From NCBI RefSeq assembly GCF_031928785.1, contig NZ_JARQAL010000002.1: 64,000 bases of DNA. The stretch is one strand, 5' to 3'. This DNA comes from Enterococcus_C asini_A. Lineage in GTDB: Bacteria > Bacillota > Bacilli > Lactobacillales > Enterococcaceae. This document shows, in pieces, positions 25,667-34,735 of the stretch (position 1 is its first letter; each line of letters opens with the position of its first letter). The position numbers and the translations under genes were made by a program. The notes beneath the pieces were generated by a model. It saw nothing but the letters and a program-made list of their open reading frames with translations, ran no database searches and was not told the DNA's origin.

Positions 25667-26989
25667 ATGGCAAAAACGGGAATGTATGTAGGCCTTGATA
25701 TCGGTACGACATCTGTCAAAGTGGTCGTCTCCGAATATGTAGAAAACCAAATGAACATCATTGGTGTCGGGAATGCGAAGTCGGAAGGGATCAACCGAGG
25801 AATCATCGTCGATATCGAAAAAACAGTCCAAGCAATTCAGCGGGCAGTGCGTCAAGCAGAAGAAAAAGCCGGCATTCAAATCCGCAGTGTCAGTGTGGGT
25901 GTACCAGCCAATCTGTTAGAAGTTGAAAACTGCCAAGGCATGATTGCAGTGAATAATGAATCAAAAGAAATCACTGACGAAGACGTACGGAATGTATCAT
26001 CTGCAGCGCTAGTTCGTTCCGTGCCACCAGAACGTCAAATTGTTACCATTTTACCTCAAGAGTTTACGGTAGACGGTTTTGAAGGAATTAAAGATCCTCG
26101 CGGTATGATTGGCGTTCGTTTGGAAATGTTTGGTCTGCTCTTTACGGGACCTAAAACCATTATCCATAACATTCGCAAATGTGTGGAAAAAGCGGGCTTA
26201 ATCATTAATGAAATGGTGATCACCCCCCTTGCTTTAACGGAAACCATTTTATCTGATGGTGAAAAAGACTTTGGAACGATTGTGATTGACATCGGTGGCG
26301 GTCAAACCACCACAGCGGTGATGCATGACAAACAATTGAAGTTTACCCATGTGAATCAAGAAGGCGGAGAATATGTTACCAAAGATATTTCCACAGTTTT
26401 GAACACTTCCTTTAATAATGCAGAAGCTTTGAAAATTAACTATGGGGATGCTTATCCTGATCGTACGTCTGCCAGTGAAGAATTTCCGGTAGATGTAATT
26501 GGCAAATCTGAACCTGTGAAGATTGATGAACGCTACTTATCAGAAATCATCGAAGCGCGCATGGAGCAAATCTTTGCCAAATCAAAAGAAGTTTTGGATG
26601 AAATCGATGCTTTAAGCTTACCAGGTGGCGTTGTTTTAACTGGTGGTGCTGCTAGTATGCCAGGAGTTGTGGATTTAGCCCAAGAAATCTTTGAAACCAA
26701 TGTGAAATTATACGTGCCCAATCATATGGGATTACGAAATCCTGTCTTTACCAACGTGATTAGTATTGTGGACTACTCTGCTAATTTGAATGAAGTTTAT
26801 CAATTGGCAAAATCAGCTGTTACAGGTGAAAAACCTGTTCCCCAAACGAGACAAGAACTGCCAGTCGCCCAAGAAATTCACTATGAAGACACGGAAACCA
26901 TGGAAGAAGAATACGATGAACCAGAAGAACGTACTGGTGAAAGCGTAAAAGACCGAGTGAAAGACTTCTTTTCTAATATTTTTGATTAA
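25667..26989 (+). CDS. ftsA: Cell division protein FtsA
   Basis: Actin-like ATPase that tethers FtsZ to the membrane. Family features are GLDIGTTSVKVVV, DIGGGQTTTAVM, a GGVVLTGGAASMPG segment and a C-terminal amphipathic membrane-targeting helix (KDRVKDFFSNIFD). The 440-residue length is normal. TAGGAGGG precedes the ATG. A 149-base leader upstream contains a palindromic -10 region and a GC-poor hairpin (25610-25633). Confidence 0.96.
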   Translation: MAKTGMYVGLDIGTTSVKVVVSEYVENQMNIIGVGNAKSEGINRGIIVDIEKTVQAIQRAVRQAEEKAGIQIRSVSVGVPANLLEVENCQGMIAVNNESKEITDEDVRNVSSAALVRSVPPERQIVTILPQEFTVDGFEGIKDPRGMIGVRLEMFGLLFTGPKTIIHNIRKCVEKAGLIINEMVITPLALTETILSDGEKDFGTIVIDIGGGQTTTAVMHDKQLKFTHVNQEGGEYVTKDISTVLNTSFNNAEALKINYGDAYPDRTSASEEFPVDVIGKSEPVKIDERYLSEIIEARMEQIFAKSKEVLDEIDALSLPGGVVLTGGAASMPGVVDLAQEIFETNVKLYVPNHMGLRNPVFTNVISIVDYSANLNEVYQLAKSAVTGEKPVPQTRQELPVAQEIHYEDTETMEEEYDEPEERTGESVKDRVKDFFSNIFD

Positions 26990-27012
26990 TCTACCCAGGA
27001 GGAATAAACATT

Positions 27013-28245
27013 ATGGAATTTTCAATCGATAATAACATCAATGAAGGCGCCGTGATCAAGGTCATCGGTGTCGGCGGTGGCGGTGGCAATGCCATTAACC
27101 GGATGATCGAAGAAAACGTGAAAGGCGTCGAATTTATCGCCGCTAATACAGACGTACAAGCATTAAAAAACTCTAAGGCTGAAACAGTGATTCAATTAGG
27201 CCCTAAATATACTCGCGGACTTGGTGCTGGTTCTCAACCAGAAGTTGGCGGAAAAGCCGCAGAAGAAAGTGAAGAAGCAATTCGGGATGCTCTAGAAGGA
27301 GCAGACATGATCTTCATCACAGCCGGCATGGGTGGCGGTACTGGTACTGGAGCTGCACCAATCGTAGCAAAAATTGCCAAAGACTTAGGCGCTTTAACAG
27401 TCGGCGTGGTTACGCGTCCTTTCACATTTGAAGGACCAAAACGCGGCCGTTTCGCTGCTGAAGGCATTGCCAAATTAAAGGAAAACGTCGATACCTTACT
27501 GATTATCTCCAACAACCGTTTGTTGGAAGTCGTTGATAAGAAGACTCCAATGTTAGAAGCTTTCCGTGAAGCGGATAATGTGTTGCGTCAAGGGGTTCAA
27601 GGGATTTCTGATTTGATCACTGCACCAGGTTACGTGAACTTGGACTTTGCTGATGTGAAGACCGTTATGGAAAACCAAGGTACTGCTTTAATGGGTATCG
27701 GGGTTGCTTCTGGTGAAGAACGTGTGATTGAAGCAACGAAGAAAGCTATTTCTTCTCCATTGTTGGAAACCTCTATTGATGGTGCAGAACAAGTCTTATT
27801 AAACATCACTGGTGGCTTGGATATGACCTTGTTTGAGGCCCAAGATGCTTCTGATATTGTAGCCAATGCTGCAACTGGGGATGTAAATATTATCTTAGGT
27901 ACTTCAATCAATGAAGAACTTGGCGATGAAATTCGCGTAACCGTGATTGCAACTGGGATTGATCCTACAAACAAAGAACCAAAAGGACGCTCTCGTCAAA
28001 GCCAAATCCACAGTGTTCCTCAAAAACCAGTTTTAGATATGGACCAAGCAAAACCAGCTACTGAAGAAGACAATGGTTTTGGTGATTGGGATATTCGTAA
28101 AGATCAACCAGTTCGTCAAAAAATTGATGATGCTCAATTCGATACGATTGAAAAAAAAGACTTCGAAACTTTTAACCGTGACGAAGTGAAATCAAATGAT
28201 GATGATGAATTAAGCACACCACCATTCTTCCGTCGCAAACGATAA
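27013..28245 (+). CDS. ftsZ: Cell division GTPase FtsZ
   Basis: Tubulin-like GTPase forming the Z-ring. The T1 loop GVGGGGGNAINRM, the tubulin signature GGGTGTGAAP, and the T7-region NLDFADVKT are all present. A disordered linker (about 315-395) ends in a conserved C-terminal peptide, STPPFFRRKR, which binds FtsA and SepF. The 410-residue length is normal. GAGGAATAAAC precedes the ATG, 23 bases after ftsA. Confidence 0.98.
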   Translation: MEFSIDNNINEGAVIKVIGVGGGGGNAINRMIEENVKGVEFIAANTDVQALKNSKAETVIQLGPKYTRGLGAGSQPEVGGKAAEESEEAIRDALEGADMIFITAGMGGGTGTGAAPIVAKIAKDLGALTVGVVTRPFTFEGPKRGRFAAEGIAKLKENVDTLLIISNNRLLEVVDKKTPMLEAFREADNVLRQGVQGISDLITAPGYVNLDFADVKTVMENQGTALMGIGVASGEERVIEATKKAISSPLLETSIDGAEQVLLNITGGLDMTLFEAQDASDIVANAATGDVNIILGTSINEELGDEIRVTVIATGIDPTNKEPKGRSRQSQIHSVPQKPVLDMDQAKPATEEDNGFGDWDIRKDQPVRQKIDDAQFDTIEKKDFETFNRDEVKSNDDDELSTPPFFRRKR

Positions 28246-28266
28246 GAAAAATTGGAGGCAGAGCAC

Positions 28267-28941
28267 ATGATTTCTGAAAACTTGCGGGAGGTCCGACAAG
28301 AGATACAGAAGTCATGTGCTCTTGTTGCACGCCCAGAAACTAGCGTTACTTTAATCGGAGTTAGTAAAAATGCGACGGTTGAAGAGACACGGACGTTGGT
28401 AAATGCCGGAGTAACTCATCTTGGGGAAAATCGAGCTGATAAGTTTTTATTAAAAAAACAAGCATTAGCCGATATTCCTGAGATTACTTGGCATTTTATT
28501 GGTAATTTGCAACGGAGAAAGGTAAAATCGATAGTGGACGAGATTGACTATTTACACTCATTGGAAAGCTTATCCGTGGCCGAAGAGATTCAAAAGAGGG
28601 CCCAAAAAGAGTTGAAATGTTTTGTAGAAGTCAACGTTTCTGGGGAAAGTTCCAAACAAGGTCTTTCAGTTGTTGAAGTAGTGCCTTTTGTTACTGCTCT
28701 GTCTGGTTATGATAAAATAAAAGTAGTTGGTTTAATGACGATGGCGCCAATGGCATCGTCAGTTAAAGAGCAGCACCAAATCTTTTGTCAATTGGAAAAT
28801 CTTAGAGCTGAAATTCAGAAATTAGCCCTACCCCAAGCGCCGTGTAACGAGTTAAGCATGGGTATGAGTAATGATTATCCTGTGGCCATTGAAGAAGGAG
28901 CCACTTTTATTCGTGTGGGAACGGCATTGTTCAAGGAGTAA
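28267..28941 (+). CDS. ylmE: PLP homeostasis protein YggS/YlmE
   Basis: A 224-residue pyridoxal-phosphate-binding barrel protein of the YggS/PROSC family, involved in vitamin B6 and amino acid homeostasis without known catalysis. The PLP lysine lies in TLIGVSKNATVEE. WHFIGNLQRRKVKSIV and LSMGMSNDYPVAIEEGATFIRVGTALF are diagnostic. The ATG at 28267 is well placed after GGAGG; a TTG five codons earlier overlaps that site. It occupies the ylmE position between ftsZ and sepF. Confidence 0.94.
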   Translation: MISENLREVRQEIQKSCALVARPETSVTLIGVSKNATVEETRTLVNAGVTHLGENRADKFLLKKQALADIPEITWHFIGNLQRRKVKSIVDEIDYLHSLESLSVAEEIQKRAQKELKCFVEVNVSGESSKQGLSVVEVVPFVTALSGYDKIKVVGLMTMAPMASSVKEQHQIFCQLENLRAEIQKLALPQAPCNELSMGMSNDYPVAIEEGATFIRVGTALFKE

Positions 28942-28958
28942 TTAAGGAGGAAACCAAA

Positions 28959-29492
28959 ATGAATATCTTTAGCAGAGCTGCTGATTTTTTTGGCCTTTCA
29001 GAAACTGGTGACCTAGAGTATGAAATAGAAGCACCTGTGGTACAGCGTGTCGAACAACCGGTGGTCCAATCAGCACCAAAGAAGAAAGTAAAAATCAGTG
29101 AATCACAACAAAGCTTGTCAAAAGTAACACCCGTACAAGAGGAAAAGGTCGTTTCCATTCATCAAAATCCACGACCTACGCAACAAAAGAAAGCCATGCC
29201 CCGCACTAAAGGTGAGCCAGTGGTGAAAATTTCAATCCTAGAGCCACGGAATTACAACGAGATTCAAAGCATTGCTAAACGCTTGTTGAATAACGAAGCG
29301 GTTTTGATTAACTTCCATAAAGTGGAAGAAGACCAAGCCCGTCGCATTGTGGACTTTTTGACTGGGACAGTCTATGCCCAAGATGGTGACATTACTCGGG
29401 TAGGAGACGAAATCTTTCTTTGTACGCCAAAAGAAGTAGCCGTGGAAGGTGTACAGGCATTATATGGTGAGCAAATGGCCTTTGAGGTCTAA
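28959..29492 (+). CDS. sepF: Cell division protein SepF
   Basis: Membrane anchor of FtsZ. An N-terminal amphipathic helix (MNIFSRAADFFGL) is followed by a variable linker rich in Gln, Val and Pro, and a globular core (about 88-177) with ISILEPRNYNEIQSIAKRLLN and VDFLTGTVYAQDGDITRVGDEIFLC. The 177-residue length is normal. AAGGAGG precedes the ATG. Confidence 0.95.
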   Translation: MNIFSRAADFFGLSETGDLEYEIEAPVVQRVEQPVVQSAPKKKVKISESQQSLSKVTPVQEEKVVSIHQNPRPTQQKKAMPRTKGEPVVKISILEPRNYNEIQSIAKRLLNNEAVLINFHKVEEDQARRIVDFLTGTVYAQDGDITRVGDEIFLCTPKEVAVEGVQALYGEQMAFEV

Positions 29493-29509
29493 CAAAGGAG
29501 GAGTTAGCA

Positions 29510-29791
29510 ATTATCTTTCGACTATTGAATTTATTTATTAGGGCTGTGGATTTATATTCCATGATCTTAGTAATTTATGCCTTATTATCTTGGATGCCTG
29601 GGGGCTATGAATCTGGGATTGGGCGACTGATGGCCAAAATTTGTGAACCATTTTTGAATCTGTTTCGCAAATTGCCGCTATCTTTTGGTCCAGTGGATTT
29701 CAGTATTATGATTGCCGTTTTGGCTTTGAATTTCGGCGGTCGGATTATTTATCAAGTATTATGGAATCTGGCTATTCGGTTATTGTATTAA
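29510..29791 (+). CDS. ylmG: YggT family protein YlmG, apparent ATT start
   Basis: A 93-residue membrane protein of the YggT/YlmG family with two hydrophobic hairpins (SMILVIYALLSWMPG and DFSIMIAVLALNFGGRII). Its detailed function is unknown; it lies in the conserved sepF-ylmG-ylmH block. No ATG, GTG or TTG lies near the strong ribosome site AAAGGAGGA (29494-29502). The codon at proper spacing (8 bases after GGAGG) is ATT 29510. The only other candidate, TTG 29525, is 23 bases away and would trim the first segment. An AUU start is therefore inferred. Confidence 0.88.
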   Translation: MIFRLLNLFIRAVDLYSMILVIYALLSWMPGGYESGIGRLMAKICEPFLNLFRKLPLSFGPVDFSIMIAVLALNFGGRIIYQVLWNLAIRLLY

Positions 29792-29812
29792 ATTGGGGAG
29801 GGGGAAGTGATT

Positions 29813-30595
29813 ATGAATGCAAATGTCTATCAGCATTTTCGTCCAGAAGAACGTCCCTTTATTGATAGTGTCACGGATTGGATGGAGCAAGTTCAAATGC
29901 AGTACGCACCTTACTTAACTGATTTTCTTGATCCGCGGCAAGCTTACATCATGGAGACTTTAATTCGTCAAGAGACGGATTTGAAGTTTCGCTTTAATGG
30001 GGGTTATGAGGCAGCAGAGCGAGTGCGGTGTTTGATTTATCCCGATTATTATGAACCTACTGCAGCAGAATTTGATATTGAATTATTTGAAATTCATTAT
30101 CCCATGAAGTTTGCTACTTTGGGCCATGGTCGTATTTTAGGTACTTTGGTTAACAGTGGGGTCAAACGGGAGTATTTCGGTGACATCATCAGTGATGGGC
30201 AGCGTTGGCAAATTTTTGTAGCCAAAGAAGTGGCTAGCTTCATAAAATTACAAGTGGAAAAAATGGGGAATATCACAGTTCGTTTGGAAGAACGAAACTA
30301 TACGGATATTCTTACACCAATTGATGCTTGGACTATAGAAAAGATGACAGTGAGCTCACTGCGGCTAGATACGGTTATCTCTAGTGTCTATAATATTTCC
30401 CGGCAACGCTCAAAACAATTGATTGAATCTGGCAAGATTAAAGTCAATTGGACAGAGGAAACTCGACCAGACTTTTTGCTGGATTTATTGGATATTGTCT
30501 CGATTCGTGGCTTTGGTCGCATTCAACTCCAAGGACTAGAAGGCCAGACGAAAAAAGAAAAGATTCGTTTGGTGTTAGGGGTACTACGTAAATAA
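29813..30595 (+). CDS. ylmH: S4-domain RNA-binding protein YlmH
   Basis: A 260-residue protein with a C-terminal S4 RNA-binding domain (about 180-245, with SRQRSKQLIESGKIKVNW). In Bacillus, YlmH has been linked to ribosome quality control. The N-terminal half carries the YlmH-specific region with FRFNGGYEAAERVRCLIYPDYY and ILGTLVNSGVKREYFGDI. The ATG at 29813 follows GGGGAGG; GTG 29807 is an alternative. It lies between ylmG and divIVA. Confidence 0.93.
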   Translation: MNANVYQHFRPEERPFIDSVTDWMEQVQMQYAPYLTDFLDPRQAYIMETLIRQETDLKFRFNGGYEAAERVRCLIYPDYYEPTAAEFDIELFEIHYPMKFATLGHGRILGTLVNSGVKREYFGDIISDGQRWQIFVAKEVASFIKLQVEKMGNITVRLEERNYTDILTPIDAWTIEKMTVSSLRLDTVISSVYNISRQRSKQLIESGKIKVNWTEETRPDFLLDLLDIVSIRGFGRIQLQGLEGQTKKEKIRLVLGVLRK

Positions 30596-30617
30596 ACTAA
30601 CAAAGGCGGTAACAACT

Positions 30618-31364
30618 ATGGCATTAACACCATTAGACATTAACAATAAAAGCTTCTCTACTAAAATGAGAGGGTACAACCAAGATGAAGTGGACGATTT
30701 CATGGATTTGGTAGGTCGTGATTACGAAGCAGCAGTTACCAAAAACCGGGAATTGGAAAAAGCATTAAAACATGCGGAAGAAAAATTGGAATACTTCAAT
30801 GAGTTGAAAGACGCATTGAATCAATCCATTATCGTGGCTCAAGATACTGCGGATAAAGTAAAAACTTCTGCTTCAAAAGAATCAGAAGTGATGATTACTT
30901 CTGCCCAAAACAAATCAGACGACTTGATTTCTACAGCTGAAAAACGGGCTAATGAATTAACAGCAGCAGCTGAAGCGAAGGCTAAAGAAATCTTAAACGA
31001 CGCTACGGTGAATGCTCGCCAATTGGCTACAGAAACCAATGACTTGAAGACGAAGACCCGAGTTTTCCACCAAAATCTATCTTTAATGTTGCAATCTCAA
31101 TTGGAAATGGTGAAAAGTCCAGAGTGGGATGAAATCTTGAAGCCATTTAACAGCTATGTCCAAGACGGTCATGAAGTTTTCAAAGAGCTTGTGGCAAAAG
31201 ACCTTGACAATGAAGCGGAACCTGAAGTAAACTCGGAAGCAGAAACTAGCTCAGTTGAAGTGGTGGAAGCGACTGAGAAAGTGGTAGATTTAAAAGATGA
31301 ACAACCAGCTGAAGTAAAAGATTTAGAAGATGCCAAGAAACTTTTGGATAAAATCGACAAATAA
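30618..31364 (+). CDS. divIVA: Septum/pole determinant DivIVA
   Basis: Coiled-coil protein that binds curved membrane at septa and poles. The N-terminal lipid-binding domain (LTPLDINNKSFSTKMRGYNQDEVDDFMD) is followed by a long coiled coil (about 40-185) and an acidic variable tail (about 195-248). AAAGGCGGT precedes the ATG by seven bases. It is the last gene of the division cluster before the ileS T-box. Confidence 0.95.
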   Translation: MALTPLDINNKSFSTKMRGYNQDEVDDFMDLVGRDYEAAVTKNRELEKALKHAEEKLEYFNELKDALNQSIIVAQDTADKVKTSASKESEVMITSAQNKSDDLISTAEKRANELTAAAEAKAKEILNDATVNARQLATETNDLKTKTRVFHQNLSLMLQSQLEMVKSPEWDEILKPFNSYVQDGHEVFKELVAKDLDNEAEPEVNSEAETSSVEVVEATEKVVDLKDEQPAEVKDLEDAKKLLDKIDK

Positions 31365-31389
31365 GAAAGTAAAACAGAAAAGTCAAAGT

Positions 31390-31592
31390 CACCTTGTTAG
31401 CGAGCCGGTAGTTGGTGAGAGTCCGGTCAAGCTCTGTCTTTGAAAAGATCCTTTACTGCTCTTTGCAAATGAAGCGTTTAGTGGGTAGTTTGCAGCGGGT
31501 GACGCCGTTACACGTCACACAAGGAGGTTTTAACCTCGAACTTGGGTGGTACCACGACACGATCGTCCCTTTTAGGGAGTTCGTGTCTTTTT
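31390..31592 (+). promoter_or_regulatory. T-box leader of ileS with isoleucine specifier
   Basis: The conserved T-box TTGGGTGGTACCACG (31542-31556) pairs with the tRNA acceptor end. It is followed by a terminator: GACACGA (31556-31562) with TCGTGTC (31581-31587), an internal GTCCC/AGGGA stem and TTTTT. The probable specifier in Stem I is ATC (31448-31450), an isoleucine codon in an AAAAGATCC context. Uncharged tRNA-Ile should favour the antiterminator and ileS expression. Confidence 0.9.
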
Positions 31593-31635
31593 GTTTGCTA
31601 TCAGATATTTTGGTTTTGAGAAAGGAAGAAAACAG

Positions 31636-34434
31636 ATGAAGATGAAAGAAACCCTACATCTTGGTAAAACAGCTTTTCCTATGCGGGGAAATTTGCCTAC
31701 AAGAGAAGCTCAGTGGCAAAAAGAATGGGAGGAAGCCGATCTTTATGGTCAACGCCAAAAATTAAATGAAGGCAAGCCTTCCTTTATCCTTCACGATGGA
31801 CCTCCCTATGCTAACGGGAATATCCATTTGGGCCATGCTTTAAATAAAATCTCCAAAGATATTATCGTACGTTCCAAATCCATGTCCGGTTTTCGGGCAC
31901 CTTATGTTCCTGGCTGGGATACGCATGGACTGCCAATTGAACAAGTTTTAGCCAATAAAGGGGTAAAACGCAAAGAAATGTCTATGGCAGAATACCGGGA
32001 AAAATGTAAAGAGTATGCTTTAAGCCAAGTGGACATGCAACGTAACGACTTTAAACGTCTGGGAGTTGCCGGGGATTGGGAACATCCTTATGTCACATTA
32101 GATGCCTCTTATGAAGCAGCAGAAATTCGCGTCTTCGGTAAAATGGCGGAAAAAGGCTATATTTACAAAGGATTAAAACCAATTTATTGGTCACCATCTT
32201 CTGAATCTTCTCTAGCAGAAGCTGAAATTGAATACAAAGATGTGAAATCACCTTCCATCTATGTAGCCTTTAAAGTAGTAGAAGGTAATGACTTATTGGA
32301 TCAAGATACTTCATTGATCATTTGGACCACCACACCATGGACCATTCCAGCAAACTTAGGGATTTCAGTAAATCCAAGTTTTGTCTATGTGCAAATTGAA
32401 GCTGATGGCAAAAAATATGTCGTGGCTAAAGATTTATTGGACACTGTAAAAGAAGCGATTGGCTGGGCTGATGTAGTAGTTCTAAAAGAATTCCCTGGTA
32501 CAGCGATGGAAAATATGACCGCTAAACATCCGTTTTATGATCGAACTTCTCTAGTAATGGTTGGCGATCACGTGACTTTGGATGCTGGTACGGGACTAGT
32601 CCACACGGCTCCAGGACATGGGGAAGATGACTATATCATCGGGAAAAAATATGGTTTAGATATTTTATCTCCCGTGGATGCTCGAGGTGTCTTCACTGAA
32701 GAAGCGCCTGGCTTTGAAGGAATTTTCTATGATAAGGCCAACCCAATGGTCACTGATTTATTGAAAGAAAAAGGGGCATTGTTGAAGTTAGACTTCTTCA
32801 CCCATAGCTATCCTCATGACTGGCGGACGAAGAAACCGGTTATTTACCGGGCAACACCGCAATGGTTTGCCTCCATTGATAAATTCCGCCAAGACGTACT
32901 AGAGGAAGTGGAAAAAGTAGATTGGGTAATTCCTTGGGGGAAAACTCGTCTGTACAATATGATCCGTGATCGGGGTGACTGGGTAATTTCTCGTCAACGG
33001 GCTTGGGGAGTGCCATTGCCGATTTTCTATGCAGAAAACGGAGAGGCTATTTTAACGCCAGAAACCATTGAACATGTGGCAAAACTCTTTGAAGAACACG
33101 GTTCAAATATTTGGTTTGAAAAAGAAGCCAAGGACTTATTGCCAAAAGGCTTTACACATCCAGGTTCACCAAATGGAGAATTCACCAAAGAAAAAGATAT
33201 TATGGATGTTTGGTTTGACTCTGGTTCTTCCCATGAAGCGGTGTTGCGCAACCGTCCTGACTTGCACTTCCCAGCTGACTTGTACTTAGAAGGCTCTGAC
33301 CAATACCGTGGTTGGTTTAACTCTTCAATCACCACGAGTGTTGCCATTAACGGAGTAGCACCTTATAAAGCAGTCTTATCCCAAGGTTTTACATTGGATG
33401 GAGAAGGCCGTAAGATGAGTAAGTCTCTAGGCAATACCATTTCACCAGATAAAGTCATCAAACAAATGGGGGCAGATATTTTGCGTCTGTGGGTGACCAG
33501 TGTGGATACAGAATCTGATGTACGAGTTTCCATGGAAAACTTGAATCAAGTTTCTGAAGTGTACCGTAAAATCCGTAACACTATGCGCTTTTTATTGGCC
33601 AATACTACAGATTTTGACCCAGCAAAAGATACGGTGGCTTACGAAGACTTGCGCTCAGTGGACAAATACATGGTGGTACGCTTAAATGAAACTATCCAAA
33701 CCATTCGTGACAAAGGTTACGACAAATATGATTTTGTGACAATTTACAAAACCGTCATGAATTTCATTACGGTAGAATTGTCTTCCTTCTATTTGGACTT
33801 TGCCAAAGATGTGGTCTACATCGAAGCTACTGATGCACCGGCTCGTCGTAGCATGCAAACCGTCTTCTATCAAACGGCGGTGGCATTGACTAAGTTGTTG
33901 ACGCCAATCTTGCCTCATACGGCAGAAGAAATCTGGAGCTATCTGAAAGAAGAAGAGGAATACGTGCAATTGGCGGAATTCCCAGCTTATGAAGAGCATC
34001 CAAATCAAGGTGAACTGTTAGATACTTGGTCTGCTTTTATGGACTTTAGAGATAATGTCTTAAAAGCTTTAGAAGCTGCCCGAAATGAAAAATTAATCGG
34101 ACGTTCTTTAGAAGCCCAATTGACTATTTATCCTAATGAACAAGTCGCTACGTTGTTAAAAGCCGTGGATAGCGATTTGGCACAATTGTTGATCGTCTCT
34201 CCTGATTACTTGACGGTTCAACCTGCTGGCACTAAAGCTCCTGAAGCTGCCATGGTCTTTGAAGATGTGGCCTTGTTAGTAGAAAAAGCGCCTGGTGAAG
34301 TCTGTGAACGTTGCCGCCAAGTCAAAAAAGATGTAGGTAGCGATGAGAAATTACCAAGTTTGTGTGCAAGCTGTAGCGAAATCGTGGAAGAAAATTTCCC
34401 TGAAGCTGTGGCAGAAGGATTTGAAACAAAATAA
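31636..34434 (+). CDS. ileS: Isoleucyl-tRNA synthetase
   Basis: Class I aminoacyl-tRNA synthetase that charges tRNA-Ile, with an editing domain. The HIGH motif reads HLGH (64-67) in PYANGNIHLGHALNK. The KMSKS motif appears intact in GRKMSKSLGNT. Zn-binding cysteines near the end read CERC and CASC. The 932-residue length is normal for the eubacterial short form. AAAGGAAG precedes the ATG at 31636. Expression is controlled by the T-box upstream. Confidence 0.97.
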   Translation: MKMKETLHLGKTAFPMRGNLPTREAQWQKEWEEADLYGQRQKLNEGKPSFILHDGPPYANGNIHLGHALNKISKDIIVRSKSMSGFRAPYVPGWDTHGLPIEQVLANKGVKRKEMSMAEYREKCKEYALSQVDMQRNDFKRLGVAGDWEHPYVTLDASYEAAEIRVFGKMAEKGYIYKGLKPIYWSPSSESSLAEAEIEYKDVKSPSIYVAFKVVEGNDLLDQDTSLIIWTTTPWTIPANLGISVNPSFVYVQIEADGKKYVVAKDLLDTVKEAIGWADVVVLKEFPGTAMENMTAKHPFYDRTSLVMVGDHVTLDAGTGLVHTAPGHGEDDYIIGKKYGLDILSPVDARGVFTEEAPGFEGIFYDKANPMVTDLLKEKGALLKLDFFTHSYPHDWRTKKPVIYRATPQWFASIDKFRQDVLEEVEKVDWVIPWGKTRLYNMIRDRGDWVISRQRAWGVPLPIFYAENGEAILTPETIEHVAKLFEEHGSNIWFEKEAKDLLPKGFTHPGSPNGEFTKEKDIMDVWFDSGSSHEAVLRNRPDLHFPADLYLEGSDQYRGWFNSSITTSVAINGVAPYKAVLSQGFTLDGEGRKMSKSLGNTISPDKVIKQMGADILRLWVTSVDTESDVRVSMENLNQVSEVYRKIRNTMRFLLANTTDFDPAKDTVAYEDLRSVDKYMVVRLNETIQTIRDKGYDKYDFVTIYKTVMNFITVELSSFYLDFAKDVVYIEATDAPARRSMQTVFYQTAVALTKLLTPILPHTAEEIWSYLKEEEEYVQLAEFPAYEEHPNQGELLDTWSAFMDFRDNVLKALEAARNEKLIGRSLEAQLTIYPNEQVATLLKAVDSDLAQLLIVSPDYLTVQPAGTKAPEAAMVFEDVALLVEKAPGEVCERCRQVKKDVGSDEKLPSLCASCSEIVEENFPEAVAEGFETK

Positions 34435-34447
34435 TTTGTAATAAATT

Positions 34448-34486
34448 GCCTTGTTGTGAACTTTCCGTTTGCAACAAGGCTTTTTT
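34448..34486 (+). terminator. Terminator after ileS
   Basis: GCCTTGTTG (34448-34456) pairs with CAACAAGGC (34472-34480), followed by TTTTTT. Confidence 0.9.
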
Positions 34487-34735
34487 GGCTTCAGCAATGA
34501 AGCGAACCCGTTTATCAACAAAAAAGTCCATATCGGAACGAAAGAGAAAAATTAACATGCCATGTTAGGAAATCGCTTGTTATCTTTGCATTTAAATGTA
34601 AGATAAGTTGCAAATACCGAACATTCGGCTTTGAAACTAGTCAGTCAGCACGAAAAAAGATTTACAACTTTTCCCAAACCATGTAAACTATTGAAAATTA
34701 GAATTTTCAGATTATTTTAGTGAAGAGGTGTCAGG
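34487..34735 (+). promoter_or_regulatory. gltBD promoter region with several palindromes
   Basis: The promoter is -35 TTTACA (34661-34666), a 17-base spacer and -10 TAAACT (34684-34689). Just downstream is TGAAAATT-AG-AATTTTCA (34692-34709), whose right half continues as AATTTTCAGATTATT (34702-34716), 13 of 15 matches to the CodY box. Further upstream lie a perfect 15-base palindrome TAACATG-C-CATGTTA (34553-34567), TTATCTT/AAGATAA (34580-34606) and CCGA-ACAT-TCGG (34617-34628). No coding sequence is seen in this stretch. Confidence 0.65.

Noticed and set aside
31412..31639. 75-codon ORF across the ileS leader
   Set aside because: It lies in the T-box structure, whose conserved elements explain the sequence; no ribosome site is present.
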